Assembly: GCA_020635715.1 (NCBI GenBank)
Contig: JACJZG010000001.1
Span: forward strand, 124,001 to 188,000
From: Flavobacteriales bacterium
GTDB lineage: Bacteria > Bacteroidota > Bacteroidia > Flavobacteriales_F > PHOS-HE28
Length of the DNA: 64,000 bases
Direction: 5' to 3'
In this document: piece by piece, positions 49,621 to 57,807 of the stretch
How the letters are laid out: each line of letters opens with the position of its first letter
Position numbering within the stretch: the first letter of the stretch is position 1
Program-made: the position numbers and the translations under genes
The notes under the pieces: model-generated
Database searches by the model: none
The model's input: the letters and a program-made list of their open reading frames with translations, nothing else
What the model was told of the DNA's origin: nothing

Positions 49621-50712
49621 ATGCCACCGGTCCACCGAAAGACATCGCCCTGGCGAGCCCGCACCATTTACTGGGGCACGCAGTTGCTGGCGTGGGCAAT
49701 GCTGGTCACGGTGATCAGCCTGTACATCTACCAGGACCGTGCCCTGAGCATTGACCAGCTGAAGGTCCTGGTGCTCTTCTACTTCACCGGTCTCGGCATC
49801 AGCCACTGGTTCCGGCATGTGATCATCACGAACGGCTGGCTGGAACAGGCCATCGGCTTCGTGCTCCCCCGGCTCACGCTGGTGGCCTTGTTGCTGAGCA
49901 TGGCCGCCTTCCTGTTGATGGCGGTGGTGCACGACATCTTCTTTCCCGGATACGTCCGCATGCTGGTGCCGGACCCGCTGGCGATCCTGTTGAACACGAT
50001 CAACTGGACGATCCTCCTCTTCATCTGGTCGCTCGGCTATTTCGCCTATGTGTACTTCGTGCGCAGCAGGCGTGAGGAGATCCGCAACCTCCGGCTGGAG
50101 ACCGCCAACAGGGACAACCAGTTGAACACCTTGCGCGCCCAGATGAACCCGCACTTCATGTTCAACGCGTTGAACGGCATCCGGGCCCTGGTGGACGAGG
50201 ACCCGGAGAAGGCGAAACGCGCGATCACGCAGCTGAGCGCCATCCTGCGCAACGCGATGGCCACCGTGAAGCGGGATGTGGTACCGCTGGGCGAGGAGAT
50301 CGACATCGTGAAGGCATACCTGGAACTGGAGCACATGCGGTTCGAGGAGCGCCTTCGCTACACCTTCGATGTGCCGGGCGACCTGGTGCGTGAGCAGGTG
50401 CCACCCATGCTGCTGCAAACGCTCGTGGAGAACGCCGTGCGGCATGGCATCGCCCCGTTGGTGGAAGGCGGGGATCTGCATGTGAAGGCGCAGCGCAGCC
50501 CCGATGGACTCGACCTCGTGGTCCGCAACACCGGACATTACACGCCGGGCAAGGTACGCGGCAGCGGGATCGGACTGCAGAACACGCGCCGGCGGCTGAA
50601 CATGATCTATGGCGGATCGGCCCGATTCGAGATCGTGAACGTGGATGGCACGGTGGAAAGCCGCGTCCATCTCCCCCTGCGTTCGGACACCAGCGCCAGC
50701 ATCCTACCTTGA
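49621..50712 (+). CDS. LytS-type sensor histidine kinase
   Basis: The protein has 363 residues. Four N-terminal helices (about 15-135) form the sensor. The cytoplasmic His_kinase domain then has LRAQMNPHFMFNALNGIRAL, whose histidine in N-P-H-F is the phosphorylated one, and the ATPase box QTLVENAVRHGIAPL then VRGSGIGLQNTRRRLNMIY. It passes phosphate to the LytTR regulator 26 bases downstream. The signal it reads is unknown. Confidence 0.94.
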   Translation: MPPVHRKTSPWRARTIYWGTQLLAWAMLVTVISLYIYQDRALSIDQLKVLVLFYFTGLGISHWFRHVIITNGWLEQAIGFVLPRLTLVALLLSMAAFLLMAVVHDIFFPGYVRMLVPDPLAILLNTINWTILLFIWSLGYFAYVYFVRSRREEIRNLRLETANRDNQLNTLRAQMNPHFMFNALNGIRALVDEDPEKAKRAITQLSAILRNAMATVKRDVVPLGEEIDIVKAYLELEHMRFEERLRYTFDVPGDLVREQVPPMLLQTLVENAVRHGIAPLVEGGDLHVKAQRSPDGLDLVVRNTGHYTPGKVRGSGIGLQNTRRRLNMIYGGSARFEIVNVDGTVESRVHLPLRSDTSASILP

Positions 50713-50738
50713 CAACAACCTGATCGCCCCGAGGAACC

Positions 50739-51467
50739 ATGAAAGCACTGATCATCGATGACGAACGGCTGGCGCGCAAGGAGCTCGCCAGTCTGCTGGA
50801 GAAACACGATAGCATCGAGGTGATCGGCGAAGCCGCCAACGCCGACGAGGCGGAAGTGCTCGTGGCCGAGAAACGGCCGGACCTGATCTTCCTGGACGTG
50901 AACATGCCCGGGCGCGACGGCTTCGAACTACTCGCCGCACTGGACCCTGCCCCGCAGGTGATCTTCGTGACGGCCTATGATGAACATGCCCTGCGTGCCT
51001 TCCAGGTGAACGCCCTGGACTACGTGGTCAAACCCATCGACCCCGACCGGCTGGCCGCGGCGTTGGGCAAGTTGCAGACGAAGCGCGACCAGGACCTTCC
51101 CCAGCGCGAGATCCTGCGTGAGACGGATCAGATCTTCCTGAAGGATGGGGAGAAGTGCTGGTTCGTGACCTTGAAGGATGTACGCTATTTCGAGAGCGAG
51201 GGCAACTACGTGCGCGTGCGCTTCGAGGACCAGAAGCCGCTCGTGCTCCGCTCCCTGAACAAGCTGGAGGAGAAGCTGGACCCGCTCGTGTACTTCCGCG
51301 CCAGCCGCAAGCACATCATCAACCTGCGCTGGGTGGACAAGATCGAACCGTGGTTCAACGGCGGCCTGATGGTGAAGTTGAAGAGCCTCGACAAGAACGG
51401 CGAGCCGGAGAGCATGGAGGTATCGCGCAGGCAGGCGGCACGGTTCAAGGACCTCCTCAGCCTGTAA
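50739..51467 (+). CDS. LytTR-family response regulator
   Basis: The protein has 242 residues. The receiver domain (1-115) has MKALIIDDERLARKELASLL, phospho-acceptor Asp in LIFLDVNMPGRDGFELL, and VIFVTAYDEHALRAFQV with conserved Lys in YVVKPID. The LytTR DNA-binding domain (about 140-240) has VTLKDVRYFESEGNYVRVRF and FRASRKHIINLRWVDKIEPW. It regulates genes through LytTR direct-repeat sites, none of which I could identify here. It is cotranscribed with its kinase. Confidence 0.95.
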   Translation: MKALIIDDERLARKELASLLEKHDSIEVIGEAANADEAEVLVAEKRPDLIFLDVNMPGRDGFELLAALDPAPQVIFVTAYDEHALRAFQVNALDYVVKPIDPDRLAAALGKLQTKRDQDLPQREILRETDQIFLKDGEKCWFVTLKDVRYFESEGNYVRVRFEDQKPLVLRSLNKLEEKLDPLVYFRASRKHIINLRWVDKIEPWFNGGLMVKLKSLDKNGEPESMEVSRRQAARFKDLLSL

Positions 51468-51520
51468 GCCGCGCGGCGAAATACCCCGATCGCGTTATTC
51501 CATCAGGCACCCGGGTGATG

Positions 51521-51528
51521 TCCCTTTG
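51521..51528 (+). promoter_or_regulatory. Promoter-like element TCCCTTTG ahead of the HemS-like gene
   Basis: TCCCTTTG stands 5 bases ahead of the ATG at 51534; it is the same variant seen ahead of hsp20 and keeps the TTTG half of the consensus. Confidence 0.35.
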
Positions 51529-51533
51529 CGGCC

Positions 51534-52607
51534 ATGAACATCATCACCGCGCCAACGACATCGGCCACCGATCTGCGCGCCCGCTGGGCCGAACTCCTGC
51601 AGGAACAACCCACCCTGCGCATCCGCAACGCTGCGCAGGCACTGGGCGTAACCGAACTGGAACTGCTCGTCCTGGGCATTGGCGATCATGTGGTCCGGCT
51701 TCGCCCTGAATTCGCTGCGATCCTCGGTCGGCTGGAAGGCCTTGGTCCGCTGATGGCCCTGACCCGGAACGATGATGTGGTGCACGAGCGCCACGGCAGC
51801 TACCTCAACGCATCGCTCGACAAAGGCCCTGTCGGTCTCTTCGTCGGCAAGGACATCGACCTGCGGATCTTCTGGGGATCATGGGCACATGCGTTCGCCG
51901 TGACCGAGGATGGCGCGAAGGGAGCGCGCCGCAGCCTGCAGTTCTTCGCCCATGATGGAACGGCCATCCACAAGGTGTACCTCACCGAGAAGAGCGACAG
52001 CCCGGCTTATGATGATCTGGTGAAGTCTTTCGCCCATGATGACCAAGGCACTGAGGTGACGGTGACGGCACGCAAGCCGCGCACCCCGGAGATGCCCGAT
52101 GCCGCCGTCGATGTGAATGGCCTGCGCGAAGCCTGGCTGGGACTGAAGGACACGCACGATTTCTACATGCTGCTCGGACGCTTCCGGGTATCACGCACGC
52201 AGGCGCTACGCCTTGCACCGGAGGGAGGATACGCGGTGCGGGTTGGTGGCAAGGCGTTGCGCCAGGTGCTCACCAGTGCCGCGGAACGCGCCCTTCCGAT
52301 CATGGTCTTCGTGGGCAATCCGGGCATGATCCAGATCCATACCGGTCCGGTGAAGAACGTGGTGGATGCGCGTGGTTGGTTCAATGTCCTCGACCCCGAG
52401 TTCAACCTGCATGTGCGCGAGGAGGCGATCACAGAGAGCTGGATCGTGCGCAAACCGACCGTTGATGGCATGGTGACCGCGCTCGAGTGTTATGATGCCA
52501 GCGGTGAGCAGATCGTACAGGTGTTCGGTGCCCGCAAGCCAGGCATCCCGGAACTCACGGATTGGCGCACCCTCACTGAGGAAGTGGAGAACGGATCACG
52601 CCAATGA
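51534..52607 (+). CDS. HemS/HmuS-like heme-binding or heme-degrading factor
   Basis: The protein has 357 residues with the duplicated HemS fold. First half: ATDLRARWAELLQEQPTLRIRNAAQALGV, LGPLMALTRNDDVVHERHGSY, LFVGKDIDLRIFWGSWAHAF and SLQFFAHDGTAIHKVYLTE. Second half repeats the pattern with VGNPGMIQIHTGPVKNV and WFNVLDPEFNLHVREEAI. Members bind cytosolic heme and either carry or degrade it. No heme receptor or ABC importer is adjacent. The stop overlaps a 50-residue membrane-protein gene (ATGA). Confidence 0.92.
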   Translation: MNIITAPTTSATDLRARWAELLQEQPTLRIRNAAQALGVTELELLVLGIGDHVVRLRPEFAAILGRLEGLGPLMALTRNDDVVHERHGSYLNASLDKGPVGLFVGKDIDLRIFWGSWAHAFAVTEDGAKGARRSLQFFAHDGTAIHKVYLTEKSDSPAYDDLVKSFAHDDQGTEVTVTARKPRTPEMPDAAVDVNGLREAWLGLKDTHDFYMLLGRFRVSRTQALRLAPEGGYAVRVGGKALRQVLTSAAERALPIMVFVGNPGMIQIHTGPVKNVVDARGWFNVLDPEFNLHVREEAITESWIVRKPTVDGMVTALECYDASGEQIVQVFGARKPGIPELTDWRTLTEEVENGSRQ

Positions 52608-52756
52608 GCAGCCGTGTCCACGCCATGACGGGGAACAACGGGAACAGGGCGAATTGGATGAAGCGGATCGGCGTGGCCGGCTTCCTCTTCTTCCTCGTGA
52701 AAGGGCTGGTATGGCTGGCCATTCTTGCCGGAGCCGGAACACTTTGGGCGTGTTGA
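52604..52756 (+). CDS. Small membrane protein (50 aa) coupled to the HemS-like gene
   Basis: The ATG overlaps the HemS-like stop codon (ATGA). Translation gives a polar start (MSSRVHAMTGNNGNRANW), then MKRIGVAGFLFFLVKGLVW and LAILAGAGTLWAC, a single hydrophobic helix after a positive flank. The inner start at codon 19 (MKRIG) is also possible. The tight coupling suggests it is a real gene and works with, or is dosed with, the HemS-like protein. Function is unknown. Confidence 0.55.
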   Translation: MSSRVHAMTGNNGNRANWMKRIGVAGFLFFLVKGLVWLAILAGAGTLWAC

Positions 52757-52827
52757 TCGTCCCGATCGAGCGGCACCAGGGTCCATCGCTTGCTCCTTGA
52801 CCAGGTACCCGTTCCGAGCGAGCCCGT

Positions 52828-52835
52828 TACCTTTG
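52828..52835 (+). promoter_or_regulatory. -7 promoter element TACCTTTG for the Skp-like gene
   Basis: TACCTTTG lies 40 bases ahead of the ATG at 52876, and its last base is the first base of a 12-bp hairpin arm. The hairpin would form at the very 5' end of this mRNA. Confidence 0.55.
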
Positions 52836-52862
52836 AACGCCCCTTCCATCGAAGGGGCGTTC
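52835..52862 (+). terminator. Perfect 12-bp hairpin in the gap before the Skp-like gene
   Basis: Arms GAACGCCCCTTC (52835-52846) and GAAGGGGCGTTC (52851-52862) flank the loop CATC. No T-tract follows. It could end the HemS-like transcript, or act as a stabilising 5' stem-loop on the Skp-like mRNA that starts at the same place. Confidence 0.65.
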
Positions 52863-52875
52863 GCTATCACCGCGT

Positions 52876-53520
52876 ATGTCGAAGAACACCTCCTACCTGC
52901 TGATCCTCTGGAACGTGGTCCTCTCCGTGCTGCTGGGTTGGTCCCTTGCACGCAAGACCACTTCCGCACCTGTTGAAGACCTCGCGGCGACCAAAGTCTC
53001 CACCGAGCGGCCGGCCATGGAGCGGGACACCGCGGCACTGCAGGATGCGCGCATCGCCTTCTTTTACATGGACAGCGTCCAGAAGAAGTATGAGCTGATC
53101 GCGGAGAAGGACAAGCGCTTCCGCTCGGAAGGTCAGCGTCTGGAAGGCAACTTGAAGAGCGAGATGGCGAAGGCCCAGGCGCGTTACGAGGAATTGATGC
53201 GCAAGGACCACACGTACAGTACCCAGGCGGAGGTGGCCAAGGACGAACAGGAACTGCAGGGCTTGATGGCGCGCATCCAAGGGCAGCAGGCGCGCAGCGA
53301 GGAACAGCTCGCCCGCATGGAGGCCGAAATGCTCACGGAGATCACCAAGGAGCTGCGTGAACACCTGGGCGCCTTCAACCAGCGCGCTGGCTTCGACTAC
53401 ATCTTCAGCGTGCAGAACGGTGGGCAGATCTGGGTGGGAAATCCCGGCCTTGACGTGACCGACGAACTGATCAACGGATTGAACGAACGCTACCGGGCCG
53501 CGCAGGGCAAGGGCCATTGA
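52876..53520 (+). CDS. OmpH/Skp-like periplasmic chaperone, membrane-anchored
   Basis: The protein has 214 residues. The N-terminal helix (TSYLLILWNVVLSVLLGWSL) lacks a clear cleavage site and probably acts as an anchor. Then RIAFFYMDSVQKKYELIAEK, a typical OmpH opening, a long coiled-coil arm region (GNLKSEMAKAQARYEELM; IQGQQARSEEQLARMEAEM) and the beta-body end FDYIFSVQNGGQIWVGNPGLDVTDEL. Skp-like proteins escort unfolded outer-membrane proteins. It lies 2 bases from the DUF4924 gene and near the OstA-like gene, consistent with outer-membrane assembly. Confidence 0.88.
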   Translation: MSKNTSYLLILWNVVLSVLLGWSLARKTTSAPVEDLAATKVSTERPAMERDTAALQDARIAFFYMDSVQKKYELIAEKDKRFRSEGQRLEGNLKSEMAKAQARYEELMRKDHTYSTQAEVAKDEQELQGLMARIQGQQARSEEQLARMEAEMLTEITKELREHLGAFNQRAGFDYIFSVQNGGQIWVGNPGLDVTDELINGLNERYRAAQGKGH

Positions 53521-53522
53521 GC

Positions 53523-54071
53523 ATGGGGTTGCTGGACGAGAAGAAGCGGAACAACATCGCGAGCTACGTGATCAGCATGTGGCACATCGAGGACCTCATG
53601 CGTGCCAACGACCTGGACATCGCGAAGGTGGATGAGCTCCTGATCGCACCCATGGATGCGGATGAGGAGGCCAAGCAGGAGGTCAGGGACTGGTACCAGG
53701 ACATCATTCTTCAGATGAAGGAGGAAGGCCTTGAACGCCACGGTCACCTGAGCGAGGTGGAAGAGGTGGTGAACGAACTGGAGCTGCTGCATCACACGCT
53801 GGTGGAGGTCGTGGACGACAGCGACTACGAGGCCCTGTACGAAGCGGCCAGACCCGGCATCATCTCGCTGCAGAGCCAGGCGGACGACCAGGCCGAGGGT
53901 CCCATCGCGACCTGCTTCACCGCGATCTACGGCGTGATGCTGTTGCGTGCGCAGGGGAAGGAGGTGAGCGACAGCACGACCGAAGCCGAAGGACACATGC
54001 GCCTGCTGCTGGAAGCCCTGGGTCTGCATTACAAGCACATGCGCAAGCTGCCGGGCGTTTCCATGAACTGA
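53523..54071 (+). CDS. DUF4924 family protein
   Basis: The protein has 182 residues from the ATG at 53523 (MGLLDEKKRNNIASYVISMW). It is helical and acidic, with MWHIEDLMRANDLDIAKVDE, WYQDIILQMKEEGLERHGHL and EVVNELELLHHTLVEVVDD, the blocks of DUF4924, a Bacteroidota-restricted family of unknown function. It sits between the Skp-like and OstA-like genes, as often in Bacteroidota, hinting at an envelope role. Confidence 0.85.
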   Translation: MGLLDEKKRNNIASYVISMWHIEDLMRANDLDIAKVDELLIAPMDADEEAKQEVRDWYQDIILQMKEEGLERHGHLSEVEEVVNELELLHHTLVEVVDDSDYEALYEAARPGIISLQSQADDQAEGPIATCFTAIYGVMLLRAQGKEVSDSTTEAEGHMRLLLEALGLHYKHMRKLPGVSMN

Positions 54072-54111
54072 GGCGCGACGAATGGTACGCCCTTTGTCCT
54101 CTCCGGTCCAT

Positions 54112-55629
54112 ATGGTGCGTTCCCTTCTCCTTCAGGCGCTCCTGCTCTCCGTTCCCTCGGCCATTTCCGGGCAATCCTCGGCGGGGAACGAGCATGGACG
54201 GATCGAGCTGCTCAACGCCGACCGTGGCGAGTATGACGACCGTATCGCGCCCGGTGCGCAGCGGCTGAAGGGCAACGTCCGGTTCAAGCACAAGGATGCG
54301 ATCATGCGCTGCGACAGCGCCTACCTGTACCAGGACCAGCAGGTCCGCGCGTTCGGACATGTCTCCATCGATCAGGGCGACACGCTGCACGTGCAGGCGG
54401 ACCGCGCCTTGTACAACGGCAACGACCGTACCGCGCGCCTGGAGGGCAACGTGCTGATGCGCAACAGCGACATGGAACTGACCACTCCCGCCCTCGACCA
54501 TGACCTGCGGCACCACCGCGCGGTGTACAGCAGCGGGGGACGGATCGTGAGCCGCACCGGCAGCGATGTGCTCACCAGCGATCATGGCACCTACCTCACT
54601 GACACCCGACGCTTCATCTTCAGTCGCCATGTGGTACTCGCCCACCCGGAGCGCACCATCACCGGCGACACGATGCATTATGTCACCTCCACCGGCATCG
54701 CGGAGTTCTTCGGTCCCACGGTGATCAGCCAGGAGAAGGTCACGATCCATACGCAGCGCGGACTATACGATACCCGGCAGGAGCATGCGCGCTTCAGCCG
54801 ACGTTCGGTGATCGAGGATGAGGGACGCACCCTGGAAGGTGACAGCCTGCATTACGACCGCAAGAGCGGCCAGGGCCTGGCCTGGGGTCATGTGGTGGTG
54901 ACCGATACCGCCAGCGACATGGTGGTGCGCGGAGATCATGGCCGCTACAACGAGATCACTGAACGCGCGGTGATCACGGGGCATGCGGAGCTGGAGCTGT
55001 GGATGGGTGAGGACACCTTGTTCCTGCATGGTGACACGCTCTTCACCACCCCGGACAGCGCGGGAAAGCGGGTGCAGGCCCACCGTCGCGTCCGCTTCTT
55101 CCGCTCGGACATGCAGGGCACCTGCGACACCCTGATCTTCAGCGAGCGCGACAGCCTCATCCGGCTCTTCCATGACCCGGTGCTCTGGAGCGGTACCGAC
55201 CAGATCACCGGTGATCATATCCGGATAGCGTTGCGCAATGGCAAGGCCGAGAAGCTCTACGTGGAGAACAGCGCCTTCCTGGTGTCCGAGGTGGACAGCA
55301 TCCACTATGATCAAGTGACCGGCACGGACATGACGGGCTTCTTCGGTGATGAGGGGCTGCGATCACTGCTCGTGGAAGGCAATGCGCGCACCGTATACTT
55401 CGCGGAGGAGGTGAAGGACGGCAAGGAGGAGATCATGGGCGTGAACCGAGCCGATTGCAGCCGCATCCGTGTGGAGTTGAAGGATGGCAAGGTGAACACC
55501 GTCACCTTTCTGGACCGACCGGACGCGATCCTCTATCCCCTGGAGAAGGTGCCGCCGGAAGAGCTGCGTATGAAGGGATCCGAGTGGCGTTCGGATGAAC
55601 GACCGACCAGTCGTGCCGCGATCTTCTGA
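54112..55629 (+). CDS. OstA-like (LptA/LptD N-terminal-like) exported protein
   Basis: The protein has 505 residues from the ATG at 54112, with signal peptide MVRSLLLQALLLSVPSAISGQ. Repeated OstA beta-jellyroll units dominate: LKGNVRFKHKDAIMRCDSAYLY, RLEGNVLMRNSDMELTTP, EGDSLHYDRKSGQGLAWGHV and ITGDHIRIALRNGKAEKLYV. This is the OstA-like family of Bacteroidota, related to LptA and the N-terminus of LptD, and likely forms part of the LPS bridge across the periplasm. It follows DUF4924 by 40 bases. Confidence 0.9.
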   Translation: MVRSLLLQALLLSVPSAISGQSSAGNEHGRIELLNADRGEYDDRIAPGAQRLKGNVRFKHKDAIMRCDSAYLYQDQQVRAFGHVSIDQGDTLHVQADRALYNGNDRTARLEGNVLMRNSDMELTTPALDHDLRHHRAVYSSGGRIVSRTGSDVLTSDHGTYLTDTRRFIFSRHVVLAHPERTITGDTMHYVTSTGIAEFFGPTVISQEKVTIHTQRGLYDTRQEHARFSRRSVIEDEGRTLEGDSLHYDRKSGQGLAWGHVVVTDTASDMVVRGDHGRYNEITERAVITGHAELELWMGEDTLFLHGDTLFTTPDSAGKRVQAHRRVRFFRSDMQGTCDTLIFSERDSLIRLFHDPVLWSGTDQITGDHIRIALRNGKAEKLYVENSAFLVSEVDSIHYDQVTGTDMTGFFGDEGLRSLLVEGNARTVYFAEEVKDGKEEIMGVNRADCSRIRVELKDGKVNTVTFLDRPDAILYPLEKVPPEELRMKGSEWRSDERPTSRAAIF

Positions 55630-55638
55630 CCGACCGGA

Positions 55639-57807
55639 TCAGTTCCGCCTGGAACGTCCTGAAGCCCGCACCTCCTCCTCCACCAGCGGCACACCGAAAC
55701 GCGAGACCGTGGCTGCATCCAGCGCGCTGCGTTCCACGATCCCCGCCCCAGAGGAACGCTCCGTGGCATTGTCGATCACCCGGTTCGGGTAGAGGACGAA
55801 ACGATCACCGGGTGCTCCGGCTTCCACGGCGAAGGCCACTTCATTGCCATCGATCGTGTCGTCCTCCACGTGCACCTCGGCGCGTCCCACGCTTCGCAAT
55901 GCGAACGCGTTCCCGGAGATGCGGGCGCGCCTCACCAGCAGCTGGGCCGCGCCTTCCGCACGGATGGCATCCCCTTGCATCGCGGTGAAGGTGCCACCGA
56001 TCACCGCCACCGTTCCGCTTCGGACCTCCAGGCCGGTGGTGGCATTCCCGCGCGCTCCGATCATCACTGGATCGCGCACCACGGCACGCACCTGATCCAG
56101 GCGCAGGAAGCGCTTCGCGGCATCCTCCCAACGCACTTCTTTCATCAGCAGCTCCCCGCCGTCCACCACCAACGAAGCCTCGGCACCGTTCTCCTGGAAG
56201 ACGCTCGACGCGATCTCCGTGCGCGCCGCACCCTGCACGGTCACCATCCCTTCGCATTGCACCCCGGCCAGCTTGGCACCGGACCCGCCGGAGATGTACA
56301 GCCCCTGGATGGCGCATTGTTGCGCACTTCCACCAAGCACGGCGACCGCACCGAACGGTCGGCCGTCCTCCGCAGCGCGTATGAAGACCGGGTTCCGCAG
56401 CGTGCCGCGCACGTACAGATCGCCCTTCACCAGGATGCTGCGTCCCGGTGCCATGAACAGCCTTGCCCCTTGCTGAAGCAACACCGATCGACCGGCCGGG
56501 AACTCGATATCCTCCTCGATCACGTACTTGCCGCGTGGAAAGATGATCGAGTCGCCCTGGAGCATGAGCTTGTGGCGTTTCGCGAGCTGCGCCAGCCAGA
56601 TGGTATCGGCCTGGGTGGTGACCACCGCCGGGGGCAGCGGCATGCCATGGATGAAGGTGGCGAAGCCCGGACCCGCGCGCATGGCCAGCTTGAACTGATC
56701 AAGGGCCCGGGGATCCGTGGCGCGCTCCAGTGTGAGGGAGGGTCGGATCGGACTGCCGATCAAGGTGGCCCACAGGTTGTTGGTCGCGGCTTCCCGTTGT
56801 TGCCAGGCCGACCAGTTCGTTGCGATCATCGTCTGCAACTCCACGAACCGCGCACGCACGGCGGGCAATTCAAGGAGGGGCGTGATCATGTTGAGCAGGA
56901 CCTCATCGCCTTCCACTTCCGCTCCCTGTTCGCAGTGGACCTGATGGATCGGTCGGAAACGTCCGCTGCCCCACTCATACATCAGCTCCACAGGGCCATT
57001 GCGCAGGTCGCGTTCCTCGATCCAGGCCATCAAGGCCCAGGCGGCCACCGCCTCCGCGTCCATGATACCGGCCAGCATCGCCGTCCTGCCCTCGCCCACT
57101 TCGGTCAGCGCACGTATGATCAAGCCACGCAACTTCACCTGCTCGGCACTGTCCGCCCTGATCACCGGGAACTGCCTGTCGGGCCGCGTGGGATCGAAGC
57201 CCATGCGCACCAGGGTGACACCGCGCAGGCCCTGTCGGTCGAGGAAGTCTTCGTCGATCCGCTCCTGCTGGATGTGATATCCCATGTCCGTTCCACAGGA
57301 ACGCACCCGTACGAGCCGCAGCTCCGGTGTCATCAACCCAAGCTCCTTCGCGATGCTGTTCGCTCGTCGTGCACCGATGGCATCGGGCGTGGCCGGAGTG
57401 AGCTGGAAGCGGCGAGGACCATCCGCCCTGCTTCCTTTCCGCAAGCGGACCACGAAGCCCGGCTGATCGCGCAGGTGCCGCACGTCCACGGAATCCGCCA
57501 CGCCCTGCCCCTCGAACCAACGCCGGTGCCAGGAACCACCGCGCTGCGCATCCACACACTCCGGCATCTCGTTCGATGCTCCAACGTCGAGAACGGGCAG
57601 GGCGGAGACCGTCGTGGCCACCGGATGCCGATCGAAGAGGCCCGTGTAGAACGACCACTCCTTCCCGCTCACATGCACTCCGGGTAGATGGCGCATCCAA
57701 CCCGCACGCCCCAGCGAGAACAGACCGAGCAGACCGCCGCCGACCACGAGGAAGCCGATGAGCCAGGAGACCAGCCCCACCTTGCGCGGCTTAGCGGACC
57801 TCTTCAT
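55639..57807 (-). CDS. CotH-like protein with C-terminal beta-helix (possible pseudokinase)
   Basis: The protein has 722 residues from the ATG at 57807 (MKRSAKPRKVGLVSW). One N-terminal helix (GLVSWLIGFLVVGGGLLGLF) anchors it. Residues about 110-310 resemble a CotH kinase core, but the usual W-D-x-D metal site is replaced by FRPIHQVHCEQGAE. Residues about 410-690 form a right-handed beta-helix (IQGLYISGGSGAKLAGVQCEG; VIGGTFTAMQGDAIRAEGA). It is probably periplasmic or exported. It overlaps the upstream CotH gene by 17 bases. Confidence 0.75.
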   Translation of the reverse strand: MKRSAKPRKVGLVSWLIGFLVVGGGLLGLFSLGRAGWMRHLPGVHVSGKEWSFYTGLFDRHPVATTVSALPVLDVGASNEMPECVDAQRGGSWHRRWFEGQGVADSVDVRHLRDQPGFVVRLRKGSRADGPRRFQLTPATPDAIGARRANSIAKELGLMTPELRLVRVRSCGTDMGYHIQQERIDEDFLDRQGLRGVTLVRMGFDPTRPDRQFPVIRADSAEQVKLRGLIIRALTEVGEGRTAMLAGIMDAEAVAAWALMAWIEERDLRNGPVELMYEWGSGRFRPIHQVHCEQGAEVEGDEVLLNMITPLLELPAVRARFVELQTMIATNWSAWQQREAATNNLWATLIGSPIRPSLTLERATDPRALDQFKLAMRAGPGFATFIHGMPLPPAVVTTQADTIWLAQLAKRHKLMLQGDSIIFPRGKYVIEEDIEFPAGRSVLLQQGARLFMAPGRSILVKGDLYVRGTLRNPVFIRAAEDGRPFGAVAVLGGSAQQCAIQGLYISGGSGAKLAGVQCEGMVTVQGAARTEIASSVFQENGAEASLVVDGGELLMKEVRWEDAAKRFLRLDQVRAVVRDPVMIGARGNATTGLEVRSGTVAVIGGTFTAMQGDAIRAEGAAQLLVRRARISGNAFALRSVGRAEVHVEDDTIDGNEVAFAVEAGAPGDRFVLYPNRVIDNATERSSGAGIVERSALDAATVSRFGVPLVEEEVRASGRSRRN

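Noticed and set aside
55870..57687. A 605-residue open frame on the plus strand
   Set aside because: It lies opposite the CotH-like/beta-helix gene; the sense protein shows coherent secondary structure and an operon context, the antisense one does not.
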